The notes beneath the pieces are model-generated. The model was not told the DNA's origin and made no database searches. It was given only the letters and a program-made list of their open reading frames with translations. The position numbers and the translations under genes are program-made. A stretch of 64,000 bases of DNA from an uncultured delta proteobacterium (GTDB taxonomy: Bacteria; Desulfobacterota; Desulfovibrionia; Desulfovibrionales; Desulfovibrionaceae), in assembly GCA_903843965.1 (NCBI GenBank), contig CAIMRY010000026.1:1-64000 (forward strand), read 5' to 3'. Each line of letters begins with the position of its first letter. Positions within the stretch are counted from its first letter, which is position 1. This document shows, piece by piece, positions 1 to 8,844 of the stretch.

Positions 1-18
1 CAAGCAGGCGTACGCACA

Positions 19-420
19 ATGAGTGCCGAAGAGATGACATCAATGGTGCTTGAGCTTTCGAAAAAGCTCGCTGGCCTTGCTGGTTGTTGTACGGAGCAAG
101 TTGCACAGGTCGAATCAACTGTACCTGCTATGGACCCGAAAAAATCCATCAAAGAGAAGTCCGTGACGTGCCTCGAGTGTGGCAAGTCCATGAAACTAAT
201 CACAAGCAAACACCTGGCTGCTCATGGCCTGACCAAGGCGGAGTACCTGACCAAGTTCGGGCTGAAGAAGGGGACCAGTCTCTTGGCCAAGGGTCTTTCC
301 CGTGCTCGCAAGGAGAAGATGAAGTCCATGGAGTTGTGGAAAAGGCGTGGAACCAAGCCCGCTGGGGAAGAAGACGCTGCGGCTCCCAAGAAGAAGGCAG
401 CTAAAGCCAAGAGGGCCTAG
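19..420 (+). CDS. MucR/Ros-family zinc-finger transcriptional regulator
   Basis: The 133-residue protein carries the MucR/Ros core from about residue 48 to 112. It has a CLECGK zinc-knuckle start, then HLAAHGLTKAEY with the spaced histidines of the Ros-type zinc finger, then the KKGTSLLAKGLSR and KEKMKSMELW stretches seen in family members. Family members bind AT-rich promoters and usually repress surface or exopolysaccharide genes; the target here is unknown. The start ATG at 19 is close to the window edge, so an upstream start cannot be excluded. A Lys/Ala-rich C-terminal tail is consistent with nonspecific DNA contact. The next gene begins 58 bases downstream on the same strand. Confidence 0.9.
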   Translation: MSAEEMTSMVLELSKKLAGLAGCCTEQVAQVESTVPAMDPKKSIKEKSVTCLECGKSMKLITSKHLAAHGLTKAEYLTKFGLKKGTSLLAKGLSRARKEKMKSMELWKRRGTKPAGEEDAAAPKKKAAKAKRA

Positions 421-478
421 GCTTACTTTGTTTTCGGACTTGACCGCAGAAACAGTCAGCATAATACGAGGTTGATCA

Positions 479-1819
479 ATGAAGAGGATTGTTGTCGCCA
501 TTCTCGTATGCCTTGGAATTGTTGCAGCAATCTACCTTCCATACAGAAAGAAGCAGCAGGTTGTTGACAAGTATGATCTGACTGACATCCGTATTTACTC
601 CATGGACAATGAGATGGTCGGCGCTATGCGTACGGGAGACGTATACGGAATGGTGCGCCTGGTTCAGGCCAGGGCGGAGAAGATGCCTGAGGGCCTGCTG
701 AACGACAAGGCTGTCATCGAAAACAGGCCCTGGGCCGAGCGGACGTACATGGACGAGACATACAGCCTGGCCGCCAGCACCCTGGCCGAAAGCCTGCGCG
801 CGCAGAAGGGCTTCGTCCCGTATGGCCCGACCAAGGAGGAGACTGTCGTCCCCTGCCGACTCGACTACGGCGTCAATCCGCTTACGCTGCTCTTTACACC
901 CGGAGGAGAAGAGGCGCAGGCCAAGGCTTTCGGTGCGCCGGTGTCCATCAGCCCCATCAAGTATGGCGAATACCGAAAGTACGAGAGGCTTTTGAGGATG
1001 TTCGGTTTCTTGCACAATGAGGACAATCGCGACGACGACAAGTCGTACCGCTTCATAAGTTGGTTCAAGACCTCGGAGACCCGGGCCTTCTTGAAGCGGA
1101 CCGAAACCACGACCATAACCCCTGTGGTGAAGGGGTACGAGATGTACTCCAAGGCCCAGATCGACCCCAGGAGCAACCTTTTCGCTGTCCACGTTATACA
1201 GGGTGACTACGCCCTCCGTGTGCACTTCGACTTGACCCTGAGCCCTACAGCCGGAACAGGTGTTCAGTCGAGTTCAGGCGACCTCGACCTCAAGGCCATC
1301 CTGTCCGGCGAGACCATCTACGTCCACACCCCGCTGGTGCTGGCGGTGCGGGGCGAGATGGAGCCCAAGGACAGGATCACGGGCGGCGGCGAGTACGGCT
1401 GCCGCCTGAAATTGTCGTCGCCCGCTCCACTGCTGGAGATGAAGGCCAAGACCTACCTGCTTCCGGAGAACACCACCGGGGCCTGGTACAACTTCCTGGC
1501 CAGCCTGCTGATTCAGGACATGGCTGGGGAGAACACGTTCTTCGCCGACTCCCGCAAGTGGATCGGCAGGCAGGCCGCAACCAACAAGACCGTGCGCGAG
1601 GCCCTGGCCGCCAACCGGCTGCTGAAGGGCGCCTGCCTCGAGCGTAAACCCGACCCGCAGGATGAGGTCCTGGCCGAGCAACTCAGCAAGGTCGGCATCA
1701 CCGGGAAAAGGCGCTTCAGGCAGTTCCTGACAACCTGGGTAACCCGGCAGAACAGTGTGCACACCCAGGAGGACATTCTGCGACTGGCCCAGGAGGTCGT
1801 GGCTACACCGCTGAAGTAG
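479..1819 (+). CDS. Unknown membrane-anchored protein, 446 aa
   Basis: A hydrophobic segment at residues 4-21 followed by positive charges looks like a signal anchor, leaving a large soluble domain probably outside the membrane. The start ATG at 479 is preceded by GAGG with a seven-base gap. I do not recognise the soluble part. It is mixed alpha/beta in composition, lacks obvious repeats, and has only a few cysteines. The downstream region is decayed sequence and the upstream gene is a MucR regulator, so context gives no firm clue. Codon use is normal for a real gene over its whole length, and the frame is uninterrupted. Confidence 0.75.
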   Translation: MKRIVVAILVCLGIVAAIYLPYRKKQQVVDKYDLTDIRIYSMDNEMVGAMRTGDVYGMVRLVQARAEKMPEGLLNDKAVIENRPWAERTYMDETYSLAASTLAESLRAQKGFVPYGPTKEETVVPCRLDYGVNPLTLLFTPGGEEAQAKAFGAPVSISPIKYGEYRKYERLLRMFGFLHNEDNRDDDKSYRFISWFKTSETRAFLKRTETTTITPVVKGYEMYSKAQIDPRSNLFAVHVIQGDYALRVHFDLTLSPTAGTGVQSSSGDLDLKAILSGETIYVHTPLVLAVRGEMEPKDRITGGGEYGCRLKLSSPAPLLEMKAKTYLLPENTTGAWYNFLASLLIQDMAGENTFFADSRKWIGRQAATNKTVREALAANRLLKGACLERKPDPQDEVLAEQLSKVGITGKRRFRQFLTTWVTRQNSVHTQEDILRLAQEVVATPLK

Positions 1820-1965
1820 GTAGCGCATTTGTCGCGTCGTGATGGAGGCCCGCGCCGGGGTGCAATTTCAGGCCAGGAGCCCGACCTCGCGCGTGCGGAA
1901 AACCTGTCGAGCTTTGTCTGCAGTATTCCAGACGTAGTACACAACGTACTGCGGGGAATCCCAAG

Positions 1966-2845
1966 ATGCAACGCACGCTTGTTATTTTCACCCTGCTGCT
2001 CTGCCTGGCGCTGTCGGCACAGGCCGCGGTCAGGGTTCGACACCTGGCTCAGGCGAATCCGCGCAGTCCAGCGCATCCAGGCGGGCGGCTTCGGAGCCTT
2101 CGCCCTCCAACCTTTTGCAGAGCCAAGATCAGGCCCGCGCCGCCTTTAATATGCGCTCTTCGGCGCTGAACCGCCTGGCCCTGGCCGCAAGCGACCAGAG
2201 CCTGCATCGGATGGTCTCGCCTTCGCCGCCCAGGCCCTGCTGGCGCTGGTGTGGGGCCGGGCGGCGAGAGAGGCCAAGGATGTCCTTCAGGGTATTATAC
2301 CACTGCTGAGCGGCTTCTCCCGCAGCCAGACAAGGTGGCATTCGTTTCCCTGGATCAACTGAAGACAATAGATTCTCCCGACACGCTCATCGTCCTGCGC
2401 ACGGCGCTCGTGTCATTGGTACTGCTCGGAATGAATGAAAAACGGCGAGGTTGCGCGGCTGATCGACGCTGCGCAGCGCACAGTCTTGGAACCCATCTTG
2501 TGCAAGTCCCGACACGTCATGGGCGAGATATTGTGCCGGGCCTGCACCAAGGCCGAAGGCGCGCAGGCTCCAGTCGCCCGCCCCGCCGCTCTGTGCCAGG
2601 CAAAAAATTGCGCCGCCGCCAAACCTCTCCAGTTGGCCGAATACGAAAGGGCTGAGACGTTGCTCTCGGGTCTCAGACGGCGTCCTGAGCTTGGTGAAGG
2701 TCCACGAAAGAGACGAAGTAAACGAATTAAGGCCCGCCAAGGGCTGGACGCTGCCTGGGTGGTTGCGGACCCCGTCGCCACCAAGAATGACCGAGCTCTG
2801 GCTTCATTGACCAGCCCACGCTCACTATCCTCACAATCCCTCTGA
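1966..2845 (+). pseudogene. Decayed secreted-protein gene with several frameshifts
   Basis: The stretch begins with a clean signal peptide (MQRTLVIFTLLLCLALSAQAA) at 1966. Protein-like sequence then continues only by changing frame repeatedly: a helical stretch ending SALNRLALAASDQSLHR near 2207, then DGLAFAAQALLALVWGRAA from about 2210 in another frame. DKVAFVSLDQLKTIDSPDT follows from about 2330 in a third frame, then NGEVARLIDAAQRTVLEP from about 2441 in a fourth, closing at 2845. No single frame covers it. I read this as one ancestral exported or lipid-modified protein with four or more indels. I do not recognise the family. The joins are inferred from composition only, so the extent is approximate. 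Confidence 0.4.
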
Positions 2846-3046
2846 ACCTGAGTCCGACGGCCTTGCGTTTTAGGCTGCAGCAGTGATAGCAGTGGCAATA
2901 GCGCTGAAAATAATGGAGAAAGCCTGACACCGCTCGGCGTGAAGTAGCTGTAGCACTGGTAGCAAGTTCTGGCTTCTGCAGGTAGATGCGACCAAGCCTT
3001 GTTGATCGGACTTCCCCTTGCTCTACGTATATGGTAAGCGCTCCCC

Positions 3047-3274
3047 ATGGCGCTCAAACAGAAGCTTGAAGACGAGAAGCCCTGGGCCATCCTTCGCATG
3101 CCCCGTAAGCGCTACGAAACTGCGCAGCCTTGGAAGAAGGCAGGCCTCTCCCGCGCCAAGTTCGAGGAACTGCTCTTGCTGATCCCGGATGAGCTTGTCA
3201 GCGAGATGCGTGACCATGCGGTGGCCGAGATCCTGGTGGAGAGCATATTCGGCAAGGAGGCTGCCAGCGAGTGA
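3047..3274 (+). CDS. Small hypothetical protein, 75 aa
   Basis: A short, highly charged, probably helical protein (KPWAILRMPRKRYE, then AKFEELLLLIPDELVSEM). It has no signal peptide or cysteine and no family I recognise. An in-frame stop just upstream limits the start to ATG 3047 or the later ATG at 3101; neither has a strong ribosome binding site. It is followed closely by a hairpin terminator, which supports it being the last gene of a transcript. It could also be a remnant of a longer gene. Confidence 0.5.
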   Translation: MALKQKLEDEKPWAILRMPRKRYETAQPWKKAGLSRAKFEELLLLIPDELVSEMRDHAVAEILVESIFGKEAASE

Positions 3275-3325
3275 TTCAGCTGGCGCTTGAACCAGCCCAG
3301 CCTATCCTGCAGGTTTCACAGCCAT

Positions 3326-3373
3326 AAAAAAAGACGCCCGGTTATCCCGAGCGTCCGTTGGTGCGTCTTTTTG
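3326..3373. terminator. Bidirectional rho-independent terminator
   Basis: AAAAAGACGC at 3328-3337 pairs perfectly with GCGTCTTTTT at 3363-3372. The run of A on the left and T on the right lets it work in both directions. The 25-base loop contains a second small hairpin (CGG/CCG closed by CGC/GCG). It lies 50 bases after the small gene ending at 3274. Confidence 0.75.
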
Positions 3374-3997
3374 CTGTGCCGTTTTCAAGAACCTTTCACA
3401 GTCCTTGCCAATCGTGCCCTCGGATGCGTAGAGGCGGTTTTCGCCTTGCCGATCCTGCGTTTAAGCAGGAAGTGGCTCTTGTACGCTTGCCTTTTCAACA
3501 CGTGACGGCTCATCGCTTACATGTCCACCTCAACCTCATCAAAGGTGCCGCGCATGCTCCCATCGCAGCATGGTGGTTCTTGGGCGGCCCCCCTGAGCTC
3601 CGGAGGGGCGGTATTGGTGCACTCATCAGGACCTGTATGGCCTGCCGCTTCCTTATTTATCCTACCTTTTCGGCTGTGAATGCGCCGGGCAGGATCTGGA
3701 TGACGAGCTAGCCTTCCCTGAACAGCTACGAAGTTAAATGACCCATTGGTGTGTCCTCCCCAAAGAATTGGTTGAAGGAAGTGCCCTATTATTAAATATT
3801 TACGCTTTCGCTTCAAGATGTCAATACCCGCGCGAGAACCCATCGGACTTTCCGTGTCCTGGTTTCTCATGACTACTGCTGCCTTAGAAAGGTATCAAGA
3901 ATGAAGCTTTGAGTAAATGTCTGATTGGACGTCGTCCCCCACTGCCTCCTCTTCCAACGCCCCCAGAAACAGACTCTACCGGTATTTTATGCAAACT
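3374..3997. other. Gene-poor interval
   Basis: About 620 bases with no coding sequence I can support. Open frames are short, lack ribosome binding sites and read as low-quality protein on both strands. On the minus strand a good GGGGAGGA site precedes an ATG near 3742, but its frame stops after five codons, suggesting a lost gene start. The right end leads into the shared promoter element at 3998. Confidence 0.5.
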
Positions 3998-4037
3998 AAT
4001 ACTCACAGTATCTGGTAATCCAGCTTTAAATGTGGAA
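3998..4037 (+). promoter_or_regulatory. Shared upstream element, copy A (LuxR-type gene)
   Basis: AATACT-CAC-AGTATC at 3998-4012 is a near-perfect inverted repeat with a three-base spacer. It is followed by TGGTAATCCA and then AAATGTGG. The same string, including the TGGT and AAATGTGG blocks, recurs at 5587-5626 upstream of the CHASE kinase gene. Its centre is 174 bases upstream of the favoured start at 4179. Two more copies are found in the minus strand at about 15448 and 15919. Confidence 0.65.
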
Positions 4038-4178
4038 TGAATAACCACGTCAATGAAAGGCAAGGAAGCAGGAGCTGAAAAATCGTTGCTTCATGGAAAG
4101 ATGCTCTCAAAGTTTGATTCAGAAAACTGTTACAAATCGCTGAGGGAAGTGCAAAATTTCTTACGCTGGAGTATGTGC

Positions 4179-4946
4179 ATGCACATAACAGAATATGTAG
4201 ACGAATACAAAATAAAGGTGCTCATTGCGGAGGACCAGGCGTTGCTCCGTAGCAGCCTCAAGGTCTATCTGGAAACCCAGGGGTCCTGTGAGGTGGTTGG
4301 AGAGGCGAATGACAGTCGAGAGGCTATGCTACTGTTTAGATATCTCAAGCCAGACGTCGTGCTCCTGGGCCTGCCCATGCCTGGTATGGACGGCATAGTT
4401 GCTGTGCGCTCCATCCGTCGTGATTTTCCAGAGGCACGCATCATCGCGCTGACCCCTCACAGAGCCGATAAATCCCTGCACGCGGTCCTAGATTACGACA
4501 TGGACGGCTACGTGATTAAGACCTCCACCCCAGAAGACCTGCTCACAGCCATCCAATCCGTATGCCGTGGAGAGACTCATGTCAGCCCCGAGTCCACTGT
4601 CACGCTCATCAACGGCTACCTCCGCAGAAGGTATTCGACCAAACCCACACAACTGGAGATGCTCACAACCAGGGAAACACATATCCTTGACCTAGTGCTC
4701 TCCGGAATGAAGAATAAGGAAATCGCCAAGAAGCTGCTCATCAGCACCCGCACAGTAGAGAAGCACCGCGACAACTTTACGAAGAAGCTCGGTAAGCAGA
4801 ACCTGCGCCAAGTGCGCGAGTTCGTGAAAGCTCACGGCACACCCTTTGGAATTGATGCGGACACTGGAATCTATTCCGACGGTGTGGAAACGAAAGGCAG
4901 GGGGATGGAGTCATCGTCGGAATCGAATACAATGCGACGGATTTGA
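4179..4946 (+). CDS. LuxR/NarL-type response regulator with phosphoacceptor Asp replaced by Gly
   Basis: A receiver domain (residues about 10-125) is followed by a LuxR-type helix-turn-helix (about 160-222; LTTRETHILDLVLSG, NKEIAKKLLISTRTVEKH). The acidic pair (AEDQ), the conserved Thr (ALT) and Lys (VIK) are present. The phosphoacceptor position reads LLGLPMPGMDG, not LLDLPMPGMDG: codon GGC at 4368-4370 where GAC is expected. Phosphorylation at the usual site should be impossible. I chose ATG 4179 because GGAG at 4168-4171 sits seven bases before it; the longer frame from 4053 has no such site. The C-terminus runs past the HTH and overlaps the convergent XRE gene by 76 bases. It may act constitutively or respond to a ligand. 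Confidence 0.85.
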   Translation: MHITEYVDEYKIKVLIAEDQALLRSSLKVYLETQGSCEVVGEANDSREAMLLFRYLKPDVVLLGLPMPGMDGIVAVRSIRRDFPEARIIALTPHRADKSLHAVLDYDMDGYVIKTSTPEDLLTAIQSVCRGETHVSPESTVTLINGYLRRRYSTKPTQLEMLTTRETHILDLVLSGMKNKEIAKKLLISTRTVEKHRDNFTKKLGKQNLRQVREFVKAHGTPFGIDADTGIYSDGVETKGRGMESSSESNTMRRI

Positions 4947-5239
4947 GCTTGCTCGGCAGCAAGGAAGAGCGCCATGTAAGGGCTGGGTCCTTGAAGCTGC
5001 TCACTGCTGTTTAGTAAAGAGTTCTGAATTGCAAAAAGGCTGGAGACATCGACACCCAGACACTCCGCCAATCGGCACAAAACATGTATGGAAGGCACGG
5101 CAAGTCCACGCTCCAGTTTATTGACGTAGACGCAGGAAATGTTAGCCTTCTCGGCAAGGCCTGCCTGGGTGAGACGAGCAGCGTGGCGCAATGAGCGTAA
5201 CCGTTGCCCAAAGAGGCTCATTTGAATATTTGAGTTCAT
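4871..5239 (-). CDS. XRE-family helix-turn-helix regulator
   Basis: Residues 7-65 form a typical HTH_3/XRE domain (FGQRLRSLRHAARLTQAGLA, then VYVNKLERGLAVPS, then LAECLGVDVSSLF). A 50-residue tail ends in an acidic patch (DSDDDSIP). The 122-residue length fits a small repressor. Its ATG overlaps the stop of the upstream receiver remnant (ATGA at 5236-5239) and GGAGG sits just before it, suggesting translational coupling. It converges on the LuxR-type regulator gene and overlaps its 3' end by 76 bases. The target operator is unknown. Confidence 0.85.
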   Translation of the reverse strand: MNSNIQMSLFGQRLRSLRHAARLTQAGLAEKANISCVYVNKLERGLAVPSIHVLCRLAECLGVDVSSLFAIQNSLLNSSEQLQGPSPYMALFLAAEQAQIRRIVFDSDDDSIPLPFVSTPSE

Positions 5240-5421
5240 TGGCCTCCATGGGGAACAGATCCCGGATATTGATGAAACAGGAGAGTCTGGAACGGTTTGC
5301 GCTCATATGACTTGCAATGCCCCGCGACAGCGCCTTTATGTTCCGCCATCTGCACGGGCTTGTTCAGGTAATCATCCATCACTGTCGCAAAAAAACTCTC
5401 GGAATCCTCGACCAAAAGCAT
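5236..5421 (-). pseudogene. Internally deleted receiver-domain remnant
   Basis: The 61-codon frame starts with MLLVEDSESFF, the first strand of a receiver domain, and jumps within ten residues to MDDYLNKPVQMAEH, which matches the end of a receiver (MDDYxxKPVxxxEL). The middle of the domain, with the phosphoacceptor, is missing. The remaining 30 residues are unlike a receiver. This looks like the ends of a hybrid kinase receiver joined by deletion. It still has an intact start and stop, and its TGA overlaps the XRE gene start. Confidence 0.6.
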
Positions 5422-5779
5422 AAGCCACTAATGCGATAATTTGCGTGGTTCTCTTCACCGTTAATGAGTTGAATAGCTGAGATCTTATGTATTATCAAGA
5501 CCCCTGGCCTGAGCCGAAACTTCATCGACTTGACCTGCCCCTATGAAGATGCCCCAACATTCTGGCGGAGTTATGGTTCTGCTACAGATACTCACAGTAT
5601 CTGGTCATGCCACGCCAAATGTGGCAACATAATTGAGTCATTAAGCCGGTGAGGGTGCATGACCTGGAAGAATCTCTTTTGTCAGTGTCCTCTGGATATT
5701 TTCAGACTACTCATGTTTAAGGTGGCCTCCTGTAGTAATATTGATACAACGCGTGAGCAGGAATAGGAGGGGAGAGTAG
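5422..5779. other. Intergenic promoter region between receiver remnant and CHASE kinase
   Basis: About 360 bases without a gene. It holds shared element copy B at 5587-5626 and, near the right end, the AGGAGG site for the kinase. No other hairpin or open frame of note is visible. Confidence 0.6.
5587..5626 (+). promoter_or_regulatory. Shared upstream element, copy B (CHASE kinase gene)
   Basis: GATACT-CAC-AGTATC at 5587-5601 is a perfect 15-base inverted repeat with six-base arms and a three-base spacer. It continues as TGGTCATGCCA and AAATGTGG, nearly identical to copy A. The centre lies 186 bases upstream of the GTG at 5780. The conservation beyond the palindrome argues for a promoter or upstream activating site, not chance. 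Confidence 0.7.
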
Positions 5780-8614
5780 GTGCCTTACAATTCAGCCATT
5801 GGTTCGATTATTCTTGCAGGGGGATTGGGAAAGCCGGGGGGTGCGCAGGGAGATGATTCCATTGGTACATCTATGGGCCGGTATATCCCCCGTGGTCGGC
5901 TATTTGCCTGGATTCTGCTCGCTTTGTGTTTCGCCTGTGTGTTTGGGGTATGGGCATACGCGAGCAAGAGTTCGGAGGACCAGGCGCGTGAGCGTTTTGA
6001 ATTCCGCGCATCTGAGGTTGCCAGTGCCATTGAGGCGCGTTTGGGGGTGTATGAACTTGCCCTGCGCGGTGGGTTGGCACTGTTTTCCTCTCAGGGCGAG
6101 GTGAGCCGCAAACAATGGCGTGACTATGTCAACAAACTCGACCTTCAAGAGGACTACCCAGGCATTCAAGGTATTGGTTATTCACCCGTAGTTGCTGGCA
6201 AGAATAAGAATCAACATATAGAGGCTATTCGGGGGCAGGGCTTTCCAAACTATACGATCCGACCTTCTGGAGAACGTTTAGTTTATACTCCGGTTATCTA
6301 TCTTGAACCGGATAGCGCAATTAACCATCGGGCGTTCGGCTATGACACCCACAGCGAACCTGTTCGGCGTGAGGCAATTGAACGCGCCTGTGACACCGGC
6401 AAGCACTCCATCACTGGAATGATAACGTTGGTACAAGAAAATACCAGTGATGTGCAGAATGGATTTATAATGTTCATGCCGGTGTACTCGTATGAATCAT
6501 TACCGTTTACTGTAGAGGAACGGAGGAAAGCAATAACTGGGTATGTTAATGCTCCTTTCCGAATGACAAATCTTATGAAGAATATTTTAGGAAAGAATTC
6601 CAGAGGGATTGAAATCCAAGTTTATGACATTGAGCCTAAAGATGAGATGACTCTCATGTACTCGAGCAAGGCACAGCAAGTCGCCACAGCGTCTTTGCAT
6701 AGACCAATGTTTACAGCTACGCGCCAGATTGAAATGTTTGGTCGAACCTGGAGATTAAAAGTACAGTCTACCAATGCCTTTGAAGCAACTGTTGACGCAG
6801 GACTTCCTCGCCTGATTCTGATTTCTGGCTTGAGCATCGCCATGCTGTTGTTCTATATACATTTGTCACTAACGAATACAAGGGAGCGTGCAGAGGCCAT
6901 AGCAAATGGTATGACTGGTGCATTGCGTGAGAGCGAGGAAAATATTCGTCTGATCCTTGAGTCTTCTGGTGAGCCTCTCTACGGCATTGACACAAATGGC
7001 GAGTGCACTTTTTGCAATACGGCCTGCCTACGTGTCTTGGGCTATTCAAGCTCAGAAGAACTGCTTGGCAGGAACATGCACGATCTTATCCACCACACCC
7101 ATCCGGACGGCTCGTCTTTTGACGTTCATGACTGCAGAATTTTTCAAGCATTCCTGAACGGTGAAGGAACCCAAGTTACTGACGAGGTGCTCTGGCGGCC
7201 AGACGGCACCAGCTTCCCGACGGAGTACTGGTCTTACCCTCAATTCCGAGGGAACGTGATAGTTGGAGCAGTGGTGGTATTCCGGGATGTCACCGAGAAG
7301 AAGCGAACGGAGCAAGAGCTTCAGGCCGCATACATGGAGATGGAGCAGCGTGTAGAAATTCGCACCGGCGAACTCGCCAAGGCTAACAGCATGCTTGAGA
7401 CAGAGGTCACTGTGCGCAAGCAGGCCCATCGTGAGGTGAGCCTTGTGCTCTCGGCTATCTCTTCCATGCTGGTGAGCTTGGACAACCGGGGGTGTGTGAG
7501 CAAGTGGAACGAGGCTGCGTTCCAGGCATTCAGCATCTCAGAAAAGCAAAGTATAGGCTCAAAGTTCACAGCTCTGCCTCTAACCTGGGAGTGGGACCGC
7601 GTACTGGAGGGGCTTGCGAAGTGTTTTTCAGAGCACCAGACGGTGAAAGTCAATAACCTGTGGTACGAGCGCCCGGACGGCAAGGAGGGATTCCTGTCCC
7701 TGGACATAAGCCCGATCATTGGCGAGCATCTAGAGTCGGAGGGTGTGCTTATCCTCGGGTCGGATATAACGGACATCAAGGTGCTGGAGGCCCAACTCGC
7801 GCAGACCAAGAAACTGGAGTCCGTTGGTCTACTGGCGGCGGGCATCGCGCATGAGATCAACACTCCCATCCAGTACGTTGGCGACACCGTGACGTTCTTG
7901 CGCGACGCCAACGCGGATCTCATGCGGGCGCTGGACATCGCGGCCGATCACGGCCAAACTCGTCAGGGTGAGGTCTGCGTCGAAGAGATCATCGCTCAGG
8001 TACGGGCATGCCTGGAAGAAGTGGACTACCCCTTTCTCAAAGAAGAAATGCCCAAGTCCTTTGCCCGTGCCCTGGAGGGAGTTGACCGCGTGAGCACCAT
8101 CGTGAAGGCCATGCGTAGCTTCTCCCACCCGGGCGAGAGCGAGAAGAAGGCCGTAGACCTCAACCAGGCAATCGAGAACACGCTTATCGTTTCACGAAAC
8201 GAATGGAAGTATGTGGCCACCATTGAAACGAACTTGACTCTGGACTTGCCGCAGGTGGTATGCCTGCCAGGTGAGATGAACCAGGTGCTGCTGAACTTGG
8301 TAGTCAATGCGGCCCACGCCGTGGGCGATGTGATTCGGGGCACGGGGAAGCTTGGCGTCATCCGGGTGAAGACGGTCCTGGAGGATGGGCAGGCGCACAT
8401 CTCCATTTCTGACTCCGGCACAGGCATCCCCGAGGCCCTGCAGAGCAAGATATTCGACCCCTTCTTCACCACAAAGGATGTAGGCAAGGGCACTGGCCAA
8501 GGGCTTACCTTGGCCTACGATATTGTGGTTAATAAACATGGGGGCACCATATTTTTCGACACGCGGGAAGGCGTTGGGACAACCTTCCATGTTGTTCTGC
8601 CTATAGGCGGGTGA
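5780..8614 (+). CDS. CHASE-PAS-PAS sensor histidine kinase
   Basis: 944 residues starting at GTG 5780, with AGGAGG nine bases upstream. Order: transmembrane segment about 40-60, extracytoplasmic CHASE domain about 75-310 (DYPGIQGIGYSP motif), second membrane segment about 345-365, PAS domain about 390-510, coiled coil, second PAS-like region about 555-670, HisKA and HATPase_c. The phospho-accepting histidine is H691 in [10 protein letters not shown] box (NQVLLNLVVNAAHA), G1 (DSGTGIPE) and GKGTGQGL are intact, so it should be active. CHASE domains sense small extracellular ligands. The C-terminal 420 residues closely match the kinase at 9695, implying duplication and likely shared partners in the downstream operon. 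It has shared element copy B upstream. Confidence 0.93.
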   Translation: MPYNSAIGSIILAGGLGKPGGAQGDDSIGTSMGRYIPRGRLFAWILLALCFACVFGVWAYASKSSEDQARERFEFRASEVASAIEARLGVYELALRGGLALFSSQGEVSRKQWRDYVNKLDLQEDYPGIQGIGYSPVVAGKNKNQHIEAIRGQGFPNYTIRPSGERLVYTPVIYLEPDSAINHRAFGYDTHSEPVRREAIERACDTGKHSITGMITLVQENTSDVQNGFIMFMPVYSYESLPFTVEERRKAITGYVNAPFRMTNLMKNILGKNSRGIEIQVYDIEPKDEMTLMYSSKAQQVATASLHRPMFTATRQIEMFGRTWRLKVQSTNAFEATVDAGLPRLILISGLSIAMLLFYIHLSLTNTRERAEAIANGMTGALRESEENIRLILESSGEPLYGIDTNGECTFCNTACLRVLGYSSSEELLGRNMHDLIHHTHPDGSSFDVHDCRIFQAFLNGEGTQVTDEVLWRPDGTSFPTEYWSYPQFRGNVIVGAVVVFRDVTEKKRTEQELQAAYMEMEQRVEIRTGELAKANSMLETEVTVRKQAHREVSLVLSAISSMLVSLDNRGCVSKWNEAAFQAFSISEKQSIGSKFTALPLTWEWDRVLEGLAKCFSEHQTVKVNNLWYERPDGKEGFLSLDISPIIGEHLESEGVLILGSDITDIKVLEAQLAQTKKLESVGLLAAGIAHEINTPIQYVGDTVTFLRDANADLMRALDIAADHGQTRQGEVCVEEIIAQVRACLEEVDYPFLKEEMPKSFARALEGVDRVSTIVKAMRSFSHPGESEKKAVDLNQAIENTLIVSRNEWKYVATIETNLTLDLPQVVCLPGEMNQVLLNLVVNAAHAVGDVIRGTGKLGVIRVKTVLEDGQAHISISDSGTGIPEALQSKIFDPFFTTKDVGKGTGQGLTLAYDIVVNKHGGTIFFDTREGVGTTFHVVLPIGG

Positions 8615-8844
8615 GGCCCAAACATGGAATCTGACGAATAGCTAGGCCGAGTGAATTTACCCTGAGCGTTGGCGTCGATTCTCTGGGCGGATATTCTAAG
8701 CCGGATGAGAACCATCATGTACGCTGCTTTGCTACTGGCACGCAGGGGAAATCTCAATTTTTCGCCGCCCACTGGACATTAGCTGCCAAGTAGGTGAAAG
8801 GATAGCAGAGTTGAGAATGAGCCACTCAAGATTAGGAGTGTCCC

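Noticed and set aside
3358-3870. Two overlapping open frames of about 117 codons in the gene-poor region
   Set aside because: No ribosome site, no recognisable motif and implausible composition; they overlap each other on opposite strands.
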